DNA of 64,000 bases, taken from Adiantum capillus-veneris. Taxonomy: Eukaryota > Streptophyta > Polypodiopsida > Polypodiales > Pteridaceae. This document shows, piece by piece, positions 1 to 12,342 of the stretch. Made by a program: the position numbers and the translations under genes. Position 1 is the first letter of the stretch. Each line of letters begins with the position of its first letter. The stretch is taken from assembly GCA_014529385.2 (NCBI GenBank), contig CM043958.1, forward strand, positions 80,256,025 to 80,320,024, read 5' to 3'. Under the pieces are notes generated by a model. It was not told the DNA's origin and ran no database searches. It saw only the letters and a list, made by a program, of their open reading frames with translations.

Positions 1-95
1 TGGGGGGAATTGGATGCTTTGTGTGTGTCCCAAAGTCTTTAGCAATCCCTACATAGGAGGGGGCGAGCCTTGCTTGTAGGGGATGAGAAAGAAAG

Positions 96-127
<32 letters not shown>

Positions 128-1304
128 GCTCCCTTTACACAAAGGGAATGAGGGACACATGTCAGCTCCCTAGGCCAGATCCCAAAAGGTGTACCCAATT
201 CCTATTGGATGGCCTTGGAGGTGGACCAATGAGAATTAGGCTAGAGTAAATCTAGTTTAATTAATTTAAAAACACTTAATAAAAGAACCAATGAGAATTA
301 AGCCCTCTAGAAGACTATTGGACCAATGAGCATTCAGCAACCCAATGGCTTGCCTGATTCCTACTGGCCAGGAGGCAAAGGAATCCAATGAGAGTTTAGT
401 TCAATTATTAAATTACCTAAAGCTCTCACAAAAGGGGAAAGGGGGACACATGTCAGAAGGCTATCACTTATGCTGCTAAATTGTCATTGGCTAGCCCTGG
501 GAGGTCCAATGAGAGGGTAGCATGAGCAAATAGCAAGAGGGGTTGACCAAGCGAGAGAGGGGGCTGATTTTTGCAAGGAATTATCACACACACACACACT
601 CACACAATCTCATGTTTGAAGTAAAGAAGACTCTCTCTGCTTCTCAAGCTTTAATGGAAAGCTTACCACCTACTCCAAGCTTGTGAGAAGGGAGGCCTAC
701 ACCAACAACTCTTAGCTTTGTGATGCAAATCCAACCAAGATCCAAGCTTCAATGCATGCTCATCTCCTCTACCATGCTAATTACTAAGCTAAGCTATGCT
801 AATATGAGTGACTATGTGAGGAGATGTACATCTTTCTCGTAAGAATACTCCCTTCCTCTCAATCTACTCTCATACCGTGCTAGCTCTCACCATCTTCGAA
901 GGTGTGTAAGGTCTTGGGTCTTAGACCAGGGAGAATTGATGTTGTGTTTGATAAGTGTTTTGCTTAGTGCATGAAGCTTTCATCTTCATTGCACTAGCTA
1001 GTCTTGAAGGAACACAAAGACTTCTATTGTACAATGTCTCTCTTGATGGGAGAAACCATAATACAAAGCCTTTTGGAGGGGGGACCGACTCCATGCAAAT
1101 CCGGTCCTCAACTGTTGTCAATAGCTTAATTTCTCTCTCTTTTGAAAGTATTGTTCATGCTATCTAACTAGGTGTTATGCTTTTTGTTGCTCTCTCCACC
1201 CAAGCACTCTTGTAATTCTCATTAGGAATCTATTCTAATGAAATGCCCACTATGTTCATGCTAATTTCCGCTACACACAAGTTTTTAGGCCATTAAATGT
1301 TACA
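1..1304 (+). repeat. 5' LTR of gypsy element A (left edge outside window)
   Basis: The long terminal repeat ends in TTACA at 1304, two bases before a tRNA-Met primer site. The same sequence, nearly identical, ends at 29910 in front of element C. The window opens inside this LTR, since the matching point in C is 28602. It contains a CA microsatellite (about 97-126), repeated short tracts such as 'ccaatgag', and TATA-poor promoter-like DNA. It should supply promoter and polyadenylation signals for element A. The unseen left part is probably a few hundred bases, judged from the related 1.55-kb LTR of element B. Confidence 0.85.
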
Positions 1305-1305
1305 T

Positions 1306-1317
1306 TGGTATCAGAAC
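1306..1317 (+). other. Primer binding site of element A (initiator tRNA-Met type)
   Basis: TGGTATCAGAAC lies one base after the LTR end. It matches the usual plant site TGGTATCAGAGC except for one base (G to A). Element C has the unmutated form at the same place. Confidence 0.85.
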
Positions 1318-1721
1318 ACAAGGTTTCTCTTCTCTTGCTCAAGAAGGGAGTTCATCAACCTAGCTATAAATGGTTGGTATTATTAATTTCATGTGAGTAA
1401 ATAGAATAGGGATTTTTCAGCCTTGCAGTGCGCCTACCTTCGTGCAGCTAACGGGGCATCACCGTCGAGAGCTATGGTCTTAATAGTGGAGTCCTATGGG
1501 GCTTGCCTACGGCTTAACCACTATTGAGCTATTAGAAGCTTGACAGGAGCCGGTGCTATTTTGGTGTTGAACGACCATCTCTTCTATTCCTTGCAATTAA
1601 TGGTATTTGAGCCACGGGTACAGTAGCTTGAGTGCTTTTTCTAAAGGGGTAAAGAGGAGTAGCAACTAGGGCTTGAAGTGCCAAAGTACACCTAAAAAGT
1701 TTACACCTAAAAGTTGTTAGA

Positions 1722-3246
1722 ATGGCTGACAATAGTAAAGAGAGTGAAATTAATGTTGATAACTTTGATTTTGCTAATGAGCAAGCTACTAATGATGCTC
1801 CGATGCTTGTTAACTATCTTGTTTCTAGCCTTCAACAAGCCATGGGCAATCCATCTCTCCAAAATGAAGTGCAACGGCAACTCCGTGCTCATGGGATTCT
1901 CCAAGCTCACCACCATGACGAGAGAACACCTAGGAAGCCTCCTAGTGAGACTTCCAAAAGAGGTCTCTTTCCAATTCGGGGAGAAGAAGAGAATCCATAC
2001 GAAGGGATCAAGAATTTACTTCTTGATGATGCATCTCCTTCACAAAGGAGAACTCAAGAGCCTCCTTCGAAGGAACGAGAAAGAAGTGAGTGTCCCGCCA
2101 CCTCGGCGGAGATGGCTCCATGAAGACGGCGGGCTAAACGCTCTCCATCACCACCAAAGCGGAGAATACCATCACACCCTTCTCCACACCATAATTCAAA
2201 CACGGATGATAAAAAGCATGAGAAGAAAAAGGCGAGAAAGAGGACATCCTCTTCACCATCTTCTTCATCCTCTTCCTGTTATGAAAGTGATGGTGAAGAA
2301 GATGAAGATCAAGACAAGAAAAAGGCGAGAAAGAGGTCACCCTCTTCTCCACCTTCCTCAAATTCTTCACCTTCTGAAGAAAGTGATGGTGCAACATTGA
2401 ACCATCAAAAAGAAGAGGCCATAGGAAATCCTATGCCGCAAGAGGTCGTCCAAGCTCAAGAAGTTCAAAGAGGGAGGGAAGAGCATCTCTTTCCTTACCT
2501 ACGATGGCACCTTTGGTGCTACGAACAAAGTTATTGGCCTTTATCTGACAGTTCGATGCGGCGTTTGGAGATGAGGGCTTCATGGATTCCTTTAAGCTAC
2601 GCCATGTAGCTATGCACTTTCAAAAGTCCGCCAGGCAATGGTAATCTAGCCTACGGGACATTGGTCAAGCTACATGAACCTGGAAAGCTTTAAGAGCTTC
2701 CATTATAAAGTAGTTTTTGGCCACCGATGCTAAAGACAAAGTACTCACCGAATGGCGAAGCCTGAAGCTTTCTCCCTACGAATCCATTCACAAATATGTA
2801 GACAAGTTTTGGGACTTACAACTTAAAGCCACTGTCTTCAAAAAGTTGGATTTTGGAGAGCAAAAGCAACAATTTTGTGCGGGCTTAACCAAAGAAATGG
2901 CGGAGTATGTCAACTCCCAAAGGCCACATACCATATCGGCGGTAATACACCATACTATGGTGGCCTCTCGAATCAATTTCCAAACAGGGGCTAAAAGAAA
3001 TAATAAGCCCACGGAATACAAGGGTTCCAACGAGCCTAAGGGAAAGGACAATGTCCAAAATTCTCCTAAGGGCAACTCCAACAAAGCTAAAGAGAAGGGA
3101 GTTTACAAAGGTAAAAACAAACTCTCTGCTGAAGAGCTTGAGCGTTATGGCAAGGATAACTGGTGTTTCAAGTGCGGCGAACAAGGGCATGCATACCGCG
3201 CTTCTCCCCAAAAGAACAACCGCCAAGATCCTCCTAGATCTACCTA
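1722..3246 (+). pseudogene. gag pseudogene of element A
   Basis: The reading starts at ATG 1722 (MADNSKES), directly homologous to gag of elements B (17998) and C (30327). It would encode the capsid/nucleocapsid polyprotein. An Asp/Ser/Arg-rich N-terminal part is followed by a capsid-like helical domain (about 2540-2990). A zinc knuckle at 3164-3205 has lost its last cysteine (Ser instead), so its CX2CX4HX4C pattern is incomplete. Lesions: TGA at 2121-2123 where B has CGA, a one-base insertion near 2530, TAA after Gln-Trp near 2641 where B has TGG, and a further TAG near 2712. The first three are also in element C. The copy cannot make a full gag. Confidence 0.85.
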
Positions 3247-3329
3247 GGTTGAAATCTAAGAGGAGGAGATTCACCAAACTCACCACAAAGGATCTCCTCT
3301 ATGCCATGCTTGGGGAAAGGTAAGAGAAC

Positions 3330-5217
3330 ATGATGCTTTTATTCTCTTTGACCCTGGTTCTACTCACAATTTTATATCTATAGAGTTGGCCACCAAGCTA
3401 GGCATACAAGCCTACGAGATGGGAGATGTCCTACCCGCAGACAGTGCTTTCAAGGGGCAAGAAGCTTCAGACACTCCCTTAATCGGTAAATTGAGGCTTC
3501 ATGTCCAAAGCTATGTGGACAAAAAGGACTTCTTTATCACTCCTCTCAAGCATGAGGATGTAATCCTAGGGGCACCATGGTTTGATTGCCTGGCTATCAA
3601 TGTTAAATTCCCTAAAAGGAGAATCTCCTTTAAGTTTAGGGAAAAATACATGTATATAGATGCTAAGGAAATGGGTAACACTATCCCCATTACATACACC
3701 AGCTTTCAACAAGTCAATAAAGAGCTCTATTTTCGTGTGCATGATTTTTTTTAAAGATTCTCAAAATGAACCTAATGCTTTAGCAAAAGAAAATAAAAGC
3801 AACCAAAAGGAATTAGAGTTATCCAATTTTCTCAAGGGGTTTCAAGATGTTTTTATTGACGACATCCCTTGTGAGCTACCTCCTACGAGGTAATGATGAC
3901 CATTCAATTGAACTTCTTCCAGGAAGTTCACCGCCTAACAAACCTCCTTCTAAAGTCTCTCAAGCTCAACAAGAGGATATTATGCGGCAAGTTCATGAGT
4001 TAGTTGAGAAGCGCATGGTTAGGCCTAGCTCATCTCCATTTTGCTTACATGTGCTATTAGTGCAAAAGAAAGACGGCACATATTGTATGTGTGTTGACTA
4101 TAGAGCACTAAATAGGATCACTATCAAGAATAGGTTTCCCGTTCCACAGGTAGAAGACCTATTCTATAAGCTACAAGGATCGACCTACTTCAGTAGGATT
4201 GACCTAAAAAGTGGCTATCATCAAATAAGGATAGTTGATCAAGACATTGTAAAGACCGCATTTCGCACCACATTTGGTCTTTACGAATACATTGTCATGC
4301 CTTTTGGCTTGACCAATGCACCAGCCACATTCAATCGCTTGATGGAGAAGTTGTTTAGGCCTCATCGAACCTTCACTGAAGTGTTCTTTGATTATATTAT
4401 CATCTACTCTAATTCATTAGACGAACACAAGCAACACCTCCAGGTAATATTTCAAGTTTTAAGAGAGAATAAACTTTATGTTAATCGAAAGAAAAGTGAA
4501 TTCTTCTTGCAAGAGATTCAGTATTTAGGTCACATTATCTCTCAAGATGGCATCCAAATGGATCCATCAACGTTAGAGGTAATAAAAGGATGGCCTAAAC
4601 CAAATAATCTTCATGAACTAAGAAGCTTTATAGGTATGTGTGCATACTATAGACGCTACATAGAAAAGTTCTCACAAATTGCGGGACCATTACATGACCT
4701 AGCAAAGAAAAGTGTTAGGTATACATGGTCTGCTAAGGAGAACAATGCTTTCGAAAACCTTAAAGAAAAGCTTATCTCTAAACCTATGCTTACACTACCG
4801 GATCTCTCAAAACCATTTGAGGTTCAATGTGATGCTTGTGGTGATTGCCTTGAAGCTGTTTTGCTTCAAGAAGGGCACGCCATAGGCTATGAGAGTCGAA
4901 GGCTTAACCCTGTTGAGCAAGCTCTAGGCATATATGAAAAGGAACTCCTTGCAGTTCTACATGCCTTAGACTCATGGAAGCACTATTTATTGGGGACTCC
5001 TTTCATTTTGGGAACGGATCACCAAAGTCTTAAGTACTTCATGACGCAGACCAAGCTCTCCGACAAACAAATGAGGTGGGAGAATTTCCTTTTGCAATTT
5101 CATTTTCATATTTCTCACATTCCTAGCAAGCACAATCAAGTAGCTGATGCACTCTCAAGACGGCCGAGAGTGAATGCGGTTTCCATAGCAACTCACAATG
5201 ATATATCTTGCTATTGA
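3330..5217 (+). pseudogene. Protease, reverse transcriptase and RNase H pseudogene of element A
   Basis: Aspartic protease starts with the Asp-Pro-Gly triad at 3350 and a second conserved stretch around 3560. The frame breaks near 3754-3890. An uninterrupted 456-codon stretch (3847-5217) then covers reverse transcriptase and RNase H: the LVQKKDG and CVDYRALN motifs, then the polymerase active site at about 4384-4400, then the RNase H DACGD stretch at about 4830. The active site reads Phe-Asp-Tyr (4390-4395), where elements B and C have Phe-Asp-Asp, so a catalytic metal-binding aspartate is gone. The protein would be inactive even if translated. Family assignment is secure from alignment by eye with the long reading frame of element B. 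Confidence 0.88.
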
Positions 5218-6586
5218 TCCCGGTTTTAGAGATGTGATTTCAGCCCTTGCATTATGGAAGAAAGAAGAACCATTTACTTTACAAGATGGTTATCTCCTCT
5301 ACGGCAATACACTATGTGTTACTAACTCATTACGTGAGAAAGTAATGTATGAATCTCATGCTTCACCTTATGTAGGGCATAGAGGGATTCAGTCTACCTT
5401 AAAGGGATTTGAAACATATTTCTATTGGCCTACCATGAAAGTGACCATACAAGAGTATGTTTCTAAATGTGTGGTATGACAAAAGACAAAATTTGATAGA
5501 GGGAAGCAACTTGGATTGCTTCAACCCTTGCCAATCCCTAATTCACCATGGAGAGCATATCCATGGATTTTATCTTTGGATTGCCTAAGTCTATCCATGG
5601 GAATACAGGAATATGGACGATAGTAGACAGGTTCAGTAAACAAGCTCATTCTATACATGTCAAGAAGACTATCAAAGCCCATCAAATGGCAACCCTCTTC
5701 AGTTCACAAATTTTCAAGTACCATGGCTTGCCAATGTCCATAGTGTCGGATAGAGTGACCAGTAATTTCTGGAAGGGTCTCGTTGAGAATTTAGGGACAA
5801 GGCTAAACTTATATTCGGCCTATCATCCACAAACGGATGGCCAAAGTGAAATAGCTAGCCTAACAATTCTCGATCTACTAAAAGCCTATGTAACGGAAGT
5901 AGATCAAAGATCCCAATGGGAGAAGTACTTACACTTAGTGGAGTATGCTTACAAAACAGTGTACATACTTCCACGGGAAAAACACCTTTCGAGGTAATTG
6001 AGGGAAGATCAAAAAGTCCCTTGCTACTTAAGGTACATGGGAAGATCTTCGTTTTGCACATGAGTATAGCCGAGACCTACAAGAATCTTTTCAAAAGATT
6101 AAGGATGTTATCTCTATCTCACAACAAAGGCAAAATGTTGCTGTTGACAAGCACAGAAGAGCCCAAGCCTTCAAAGAAAATGATCGGGTCTTATTAAAAT
6201 TCCCCAAGGCTCGATTAAGGCACACGATGGGCAAGAATCCTACGGGACACCAAAAGTACTATGCTAAACTAGCAAAAAGGTCCTATGGTCCCTTCCAGAT
6301 TTTTAGGCCAATCAATGAGATGGCCTATCAACTCAAGTTACCCAATCATTGGCTCATACACAATGCTTTTCATGTGAGCCTATTAAAGCCTTACAAAGAA
6401 GAGCCACCTCAAGAACCAACTACTGAAGACCCACCGGAGATCGAGGACCAAGAGGAGGTGCTGCAGCCCGAGTCCATTCACCGACATGAAGACAAGGTAC
6501 TAAGAGGCAGTAAGACTATCCGTAAATATCTTATTAAGTTTAAGAATTATCCTTTTGAAGATGCTAGATGGATGCAAGCCATATAA
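5198..6586 (+). pseudogene. Integrase and chromodomain pseudogene of element A
   Basis: Zinc-binding HHCC domain at about 5357-5479; its last cysteine codon has become TGA (5477-5479). The catalytic core follows: the first Asp in a SMDF motif near 5565, then SDR near 5748, then the glutamate in GQSE near 5842. The SDRDP stretch is shortened relative to B, by about four residues. A frame break near 5960 moves the C-terminal part to another frame. The last part (about 6470-6586) holds a chromodomain-like segment ending YLIKFKNYPFEDARWM, typical of chromovirus integrases that target particular chromatin. The whole integrase is non-functional. Confidence 0.82.
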
Positions 6587-6757
6587 TTAAAGGATAACCT
6601 AAACCTTGTCAATGCTTACAATGCTTCCCAAGAGTAAGCAAATGTACAAAGTGTTAAAAATGAACAAATTGTTTGTCTTATAAGACTCTCTTTTTCTTTA
6701 TTGTGCAGAAAAATGAAGTAGTATGCATGCTTAGATCAAGTTTGCGGAGACGACGAT
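6587..6757 (+). other. 3' untranslated part of element A, left piece
   Basis: The sequence after the integrase stop matches the 3' untranslated part of B (22812 onward) up to 'gacgacg', where element D begins. It resumes at 25303 ('acgtctcccaaacacc'), as in B near 22898. Confidence 0.75.
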
Positions 6758-9015
6758 GGTGCAGGTAAAGTTGGTCGAAGCAAGCAAGTGGTCTATGCCA
6801 AGCAAAGGGTGCAGTCGAGTGCAGTGCAGAAGGCTAGGGCAGGTGCCAAGGCCCTTGGCAGCCAAAGGATATCGAAAAAGTATGCCTAAAAAGTATGCCT
6901 GATACGGTTTTTTAGGCCAAAAGTGCAGCGGAATGGTCCAGATGGGATGACAGATGAAGATGTCCGAAATGCCTATTCAAAGCTCTAGAATGTAGAGTTC
7001 AGCATGATCTAGACGTCGGTCCAGACGGCTCGTCAAATGGAGCCCAGTGCTCAAGATATTACAGTTTAAAGAAAGAGTATGTAGCAGGTCCCCGACGGAC
7101 AGGACAGTTGGGGACAGGTGGCCCAAGCAGGTGTGAGTGTATATGTGTGTAGAGCTCGAGTTGTGGAGCATGCCTGTCTTCTCGGATTGCAAATCGGAGC
7201 TCTGGATAGCAAGATATGGTCAGTTGAAGATTTCCCGGGGGTCGAGTCTGAGCTCATTTGACCGCACTGGGAAATGTGCCATCTGGCGTCTTTTGAGCCT
7301 CACCAAGGTTCTCGGCAATAGTATGCACTATGTGAAGCTAGCACAAATCAACGGTTCGTCGAACGGACACTCGGTCAGCTAGATACGACAGGCCAGAGTC
7401 GGGAGGTGATGCCGAGAGAAGAATTGGCAGATGTTTTTCATTATTTTCGCGGCCTCAAATAGCACACACGAAAGGATCCATAGGCGGCGAGGGTTTCATG
7501 GGCCGAGACCGGTACGGTAAAGATTCGACCCGGCTTGACAGCGCGAAGTTCCGGCCCACGGGCAAGATATGAGGACAGGGTAAAGGCAAAGCCAAAAAGG
7601 GGTTTTTTTTAAAAAAGTTATGGGGGTTTTTTCAATTTTCCAAGAGTCTTGAGGCCATGAACCGGGAGAGTGCCACGTGGCTCAGAAAATCCCACATGCG
7701 CCATAAGGCACCAGAAATTAGGAGTACATTTACTGTGGCGTGGCCCTATTCGAGGCATGCAAGAGGGAGAGAGAGTGAGCTCCCTTTGTGGGCTATAATG
7801 GAAAGCGCCGGTGGCACTGCGCAGGTGGAGGTTGGGTGATTTTGGCAATGGCCGGCGGCGCAGTGGCGCGCGCGCCCGTGAAGGAGGCAAGTAGAGGTGA
7901 TGACGTGGTGCCCGACATGGGCAGTTCCCACGGCCCAATGGGCCCCAAAGTTTTAAAGGGAAAGGGAGGGGGCAATAACGACATCGCTATTGCCTCCCCC
8001 CCTCAGGTAAGAGATGAGTCCCGCGGCATAGAGAGTGAGAGGGAAGGTCCGGGCAAAGCCAAGCAAGGCCAAGTGGCCGGGCAAATGGGAAGACCAGTGA
8101 AGCAGGACAAATCAAAGATGGGCAAGGGCAAAGGGCATGGCCGTCCGGGCAAATCTAAGGGTGCAAAGTCAAGCCAAAGTGAAGGCCCAGTGGATCAAAG
8201 AGCAAAGAGGAGTCGCATGGATAAGGAGTGAAGGTCAAAGTCAAATATTGAGCAGTATAAGGCTAAACCAAAAGAGGGTAAAAGGTGAAAAATAAAAAAT
8301 AAAAAATGAAGAGCCTAGGGGGCAATAGCGACGTCGCTAATGCCTCCCCCTCTCAAGTGCAAAGAGTGAAGAAGAGAGAGATAGAGCAAAGCGGTGCCCT
8401 CTTTCCCAAAAGATACCAATTCAAGATGCCAGGTGGACCAATTGAAATGCAAATTCCCAAATTAAAGGCCCCCTCTATAAAAGTCAAAAATGAATCAAAT
8501 TTGGGGCTTTTTCCTTGGCCTTTTGAGGTGCCGTTTGAAGCCTGCAAAGTGGAGTTCTCTAGCAAGCTAGCCCCTTTGTAATTTTGCTTGAAAATGGCCA
8601 TGGTGATGGCATTGCAGGCCGGTGTATGTGTTTTCTGAAGTGCAATCAAGCCATAGTTGCCTCCCGTGCTATTGTTTCCCATTCCCCCCTTCTCTTTCTC
8701 CTGCTTTCATGTCCCTCCTCGGTGTCGGCTGTGTGGAAGTGTGTGCCCCCCTGGACCGATGGTGTTTTGAGTGAGAGAGTGGAATTGAGTGGTTGTGTGC
8801 GTGTGCAAGGGCGGAGACAGGCAGTGGTAGTAGGTGTATCTTGGGTGGTGGTTTGCAGAGTGTGTGAGTAGTGGCAATTGAGCAGGCGGTGGTCTGCTAG
8901 TGTTAAGTGTTTCTTTGAAGGTGTTTTCTGAGAGGATAGGGGTGTTGTGAATACCCTGAGCTATAGAGAGGCCCTTTTGTTTGTGTTAGGTGTGTTCCCC
9001 CATTCCCCCTCTCCA
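6758..9015 (+). repeat. 5' LTR of gypsy element D
   Basis: About 2.26 kb, repeated almost base for base at 14334-16030 plus 24778-25302. It starts TGGTG and ends CTCCA. The right boundary is clear because the two copies diverge after CTCCA (9015 and 25302). It contains GC-rich stretches, a 'tctataaaag' TATA-like box near 8474, and open frames that are the same in both copies, which I do not regard as genes. Confidence 0.88.
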
Positions 9016-9020
9016 TCTTC

Positions 9021-9034
9021 TGGTGCCCCCACTG
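9021..9034 (+). other. Probable primer binding site of element D
   Basis: TGGTGCCCCCACTG begins five bases after the LTR end. It starts with the TGG expected opposite the CCA end of a tRNA. I cannot assign the tRNA. Confidence 0.5.
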
Positions 9035-9093
9035 AGGAGCACACTGATTGCTCCTAATTAATCAAAAAAGAAGCGATTTTCGCGTTGGAAGTC

Positions 9094-10200
9094 ATGGCAG
9101 GTAGAAGCTATGGACCGATTTTCACAGGAGAAGAGAGCCCTGACGAGTGGATGTCAGATTTTGAGATGTACATGCTATCATTACGTATGCCGAACGAGGA
9201 TAGAAAAATGCAGACTTTCCCTTTGGTGATGCGTGGTAGAGCTAAAGCAAGCATGGCCGGCTCTACGGGCGAGGTTTCTTCACAACTTTTGCAAGAGACT
9301 TCCCCAGTCGAAGTGGATGCAAAGCTGAAGACGCTTAAGCAAGATGTAAGTTAAGAGTTCAATTTGTTTTTGGGTCATTTTGAAGAGTGTTGGGCAGAGG
9401 TAGCGGCAGCCATGCAATTGGCTAATGGAGACTACTTCAAGCTGGACAAATTCATGGCGTGTCTCCATCCCAAGGTGAGAGAGAAATTTGATTTCAAGAG
9501 CCCAGAGAATTATAATGGTGCGGTAGCCATTGCACAGTCGAAGAGCAAAAAGATAAAGAAGAAGATAGAGCAGGGTGTGTCAGGCTATGAGACGATGGCC
9601 CATGTTCAACCGCAGAGTCCGAGAGTGGCTGCACATGAAGAAAATTGGGGAATTCAAGGTGTGGCTGTTGTGCCGCAAAATTGGGTGCGCACAGTGCAAG
9701 ATTTGTTCGAGCAGATGCAGGAGCTACGGCTCAGTGTCATGGATAGAGGACAGCCAAGAGGAGCAAGGGGGAGGGCACGGCCACTGCCTGGTAGGTGTTA
9801 CAATTGTGGAGAAGAAGGGCATTATGCACCTGATTGTCCTCAACCGCAGAGAGAAAGAGGAGGTATGTACCCGCTGTTTGGTAGAGGTCAAGGTCAAGGA
9901 CAATACAATGGTCCAAGAGAGCAATCGGTGGAGAATCCAGTGCAGCCAGCTCCGCAAAACGGAGGTGAAGTTCCAAGAGTAAACATCATGGGGGTGGACA
10001 AGCAAGATGTCGAAGTTTTGGCCAATAAGAGGGCAAGAGTTGAGAGGGAGACAGAGGTAGAACGGGAAACTAGAGCTCGCAAAGGCAAAGAGAAGGTGTA
10101 CGAAGGCAGAGAGCAACCTGAGCCTAGCAAGAGAAGGAGACGTCGCAAGATCAACCAAGCGGATTTCCAGCTAGGGAGTGGCCATCCCGAGTACAATCTG
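9094..10200 (+). pseudogene. gag pseudogene of element D
   Basis: First ATG at 9094 (MAGRSYGP). An acidic/aromatic capsid-type N-terminus runs to an in-frame TAA at 9352-9354 and continues in the same frame from 9355 (LFLGHFEECWAEV). A complete zinc knuckle of the form CX2CX4HX4C (CYNCGEEGHYAPDC) lies at about 9798-9840. A strongly basic, Glu/Arg-rich linker follows at about 10040-10155, resembling a nuclear localisation or RNA-binding stretch. It would form the particle and bind genomic RNA. The single in-frame stop is the only visible lesion in this part. Confidence 0.82.
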
Positions 10201-12342
10201 GTGAGTGATGTTCAAAATCGAAAGGCAAATATTATGTTTGGCCAATTATTAGCTTTAAATCCAAAGTTAAGAAGGCAGTGGTCCACAAGTGTTAACACCA
10301 GGCTACCAAGAGCTAAGGGAAATGTCCAAGCAGTGCAAAACATGGCTTTGAGAGTAGGTAGCCCCACTGATGTTCTTCCATTGGTGGATACGATTATAGA
10401 GAAGAGAATGCAGGTACAAGCCTACATAGACGGTGGAGCACAGGTTTGTGCCATGACAGAAGCAGCCATGAAAGAGACGGGAGTCAAGGCAGTAATCAGG
10501 TCAAATATGCGCATGAGGATGGGCAACCATACTAAAGCCAGGTGTCTGGGTGTGGCGCAGGATGTGAAGGTCAAGGTGATGGGCATAGAGTGCCTGATTG
10601 ACTTCTTTGTGATGAAAGCAGGGGATGATGCTTACCCTATCATTTTGGGTAGGCCATGGCTTTTGGCAATAGGTGCAAAGCAAGATTGGGAGAGCAAAGT
10701 GTTCACTTTGCCTGACAAAGAGAAAGGTAGACAAATTGTGCTTGATTTGAAGACCAAGGAGAGCAACTCTCTTCCTATGGCAGTTAAAGATGAGGGTGAC
10801 ACGACGAGCTATGAGTACGAGACCGAGACGGGCTATGATGAAGGCTATACTAGCATGGAGGAAGAGGAGAGCGAGGACGACATGCTGAAGATGGATGCAG
10901 ACTTATTTGGAGTCACCATAGACGACTCTCCACCTAAAGAAGAAGGTATGCAGTTTCAAGGTCATGGTTTAAGCATAGAGGAGGTTTCAAGCATGATAAG
11001 TGAAGACTTAACCAAAGGGGAAAAGGAAGGATATGTTCAACTGTGTGAGTCCTATCCTAACCTATTTGCGATGGAGTACAAGCATTTGCGAGGTGCAAAG
11101 GGGGTGGAGCATAAGATTGTTCTTAAGGAGGGACATAAGCCTAAAGCACAGAAGCTAAGATTCAGACTAGGAGAAATTCAAAAGGAAGCCCTTTGGCAGG
11201 AGATCAATAAGCTATTGGATGCAGGTATCATATATCCTGTGAAGGAGTCAGAGTGGGTCTCGCCAGTGGTCATAACCCCTAAGAAGAATGGGAAATGGAG
11301 AGTGTGTGTCGACTACGAGCCATTGAATGCCGCGACCAAGAGGAATCACTACCCCTTGCCGTTTCAAGATGAAATCCTAAACCAGGTGGCTGGGCATGAG
11401 AGGTACTCGATTATGGATGGATTTTTGGGGTACTTTCAAATAGGGATTGTGCTTGAAGACTAGTTGAAGACCACATTCATATCTCCATGGAGCTGTTTCG
11501 CTTACCGCACGATGCCATTCGGATTGGTGAATGCATATGCCACGTTCCAAGGTTGGATGAACAGGGTATTTGGTCCATACTTGGGCGGTTTTATTAGGGT
11601 CTTCATGGATGATATCGGCTGCTACAGTTCAAGGTTGGAGCACCTATCAAAGCTCCAACTATGCTTTCAAAGGCTTGATGAAGAAGGAGGTCAGTTGAAC
11701 CCCAAGAAGTGCAAGCTAGCACAGCCTCAAGCGCAGCTATTAGGTCATGTGGCGTTGCAAAACGGTATAGAGGCTGATCCCGAGAAGGTGAAAGCATTGG
11801 TGTTGATGGAACCGCCATCAGATGCTCAAGGTTTGGCTTCATTTGTTCATAAGCTGAAGTATTTGTCACGTTTCTTTTGGATGCTGTCGCAATATGTGCA
11901 TCCTCTTCAAAAGAGGGCTCAGCAAGTGCATGGCTATGAGTGGGATGAGGAAGCTCAAGAGGCTTTTGATAGGGTCAAAGAGATTTTGTGTCAGTTGCCA
12001 GCGGTGTGTCCTCCCAATCGAGAGGACAACTTCTATGTGTCTATTACAGTCGGCACAGTTGCTATTGGAGCAGTTCTATTGCAAAAGGTAGGGAGAAGCT
12101 ACAAGCCGATATACTTCGAGAGCAGGGTGATTAGCCTAGGAGAGGCTACCTACACCGAGGCGGAGCAGTGGGTGATGGCTCTAGTCTTCGCTTGCAGGAA
12201 GTTCAAAGTCCATTTGATTGTGCATAAGTTTTTTGTGTTGACGGCTAATAATCTATTGCCAGAGGTAGTGCTACATTTGAAGCCAGGAAGGAGGATTATG
12301 AAGTGGGTGTTGGAGCTATAGGAGTTCGAGTTCGAGTTCAAG
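10201..12342 (+). pseudogene. Protease, reverse transcriptase and first RNase H pseudogene of element D
   Basis: In the same frame as gag. The protease has an Asp-Gly-Gly triad (YIDGGAQ, near 10430) instead of the common Asp-Thr/Ser-Gly. Reverse transcriptase begins about 11090; the motifs WVSPVV, RVCVDYEPLN and MPFGL follow. The active site reads Phe-Met-Asp-Asp at about 11605. The RT-linked RNase H spans about 12020-12390. In-frame TAG codons at 11461-11463 and 12319-12321 each stand where a Gln codon (CAG) is likely. The residues around both stops keep family similarity, so these are recent point lesions, not frame changes. Confidence 0.85.

Noticed and set aside
7788-8231. 147-codon open frame found twice, in both LTRs of D (also 15326-15769)
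   Set aside because: Two LTRs of one element are copies of each other, so conservation of the frame is expected and says nothing about coding. The residues are low-complexity Lys/Gly-rich.
9085-9093. Earlier gag start for element D, three codons upstream
   Set aside because: The codon there is TTG; the first ATG is 9094.
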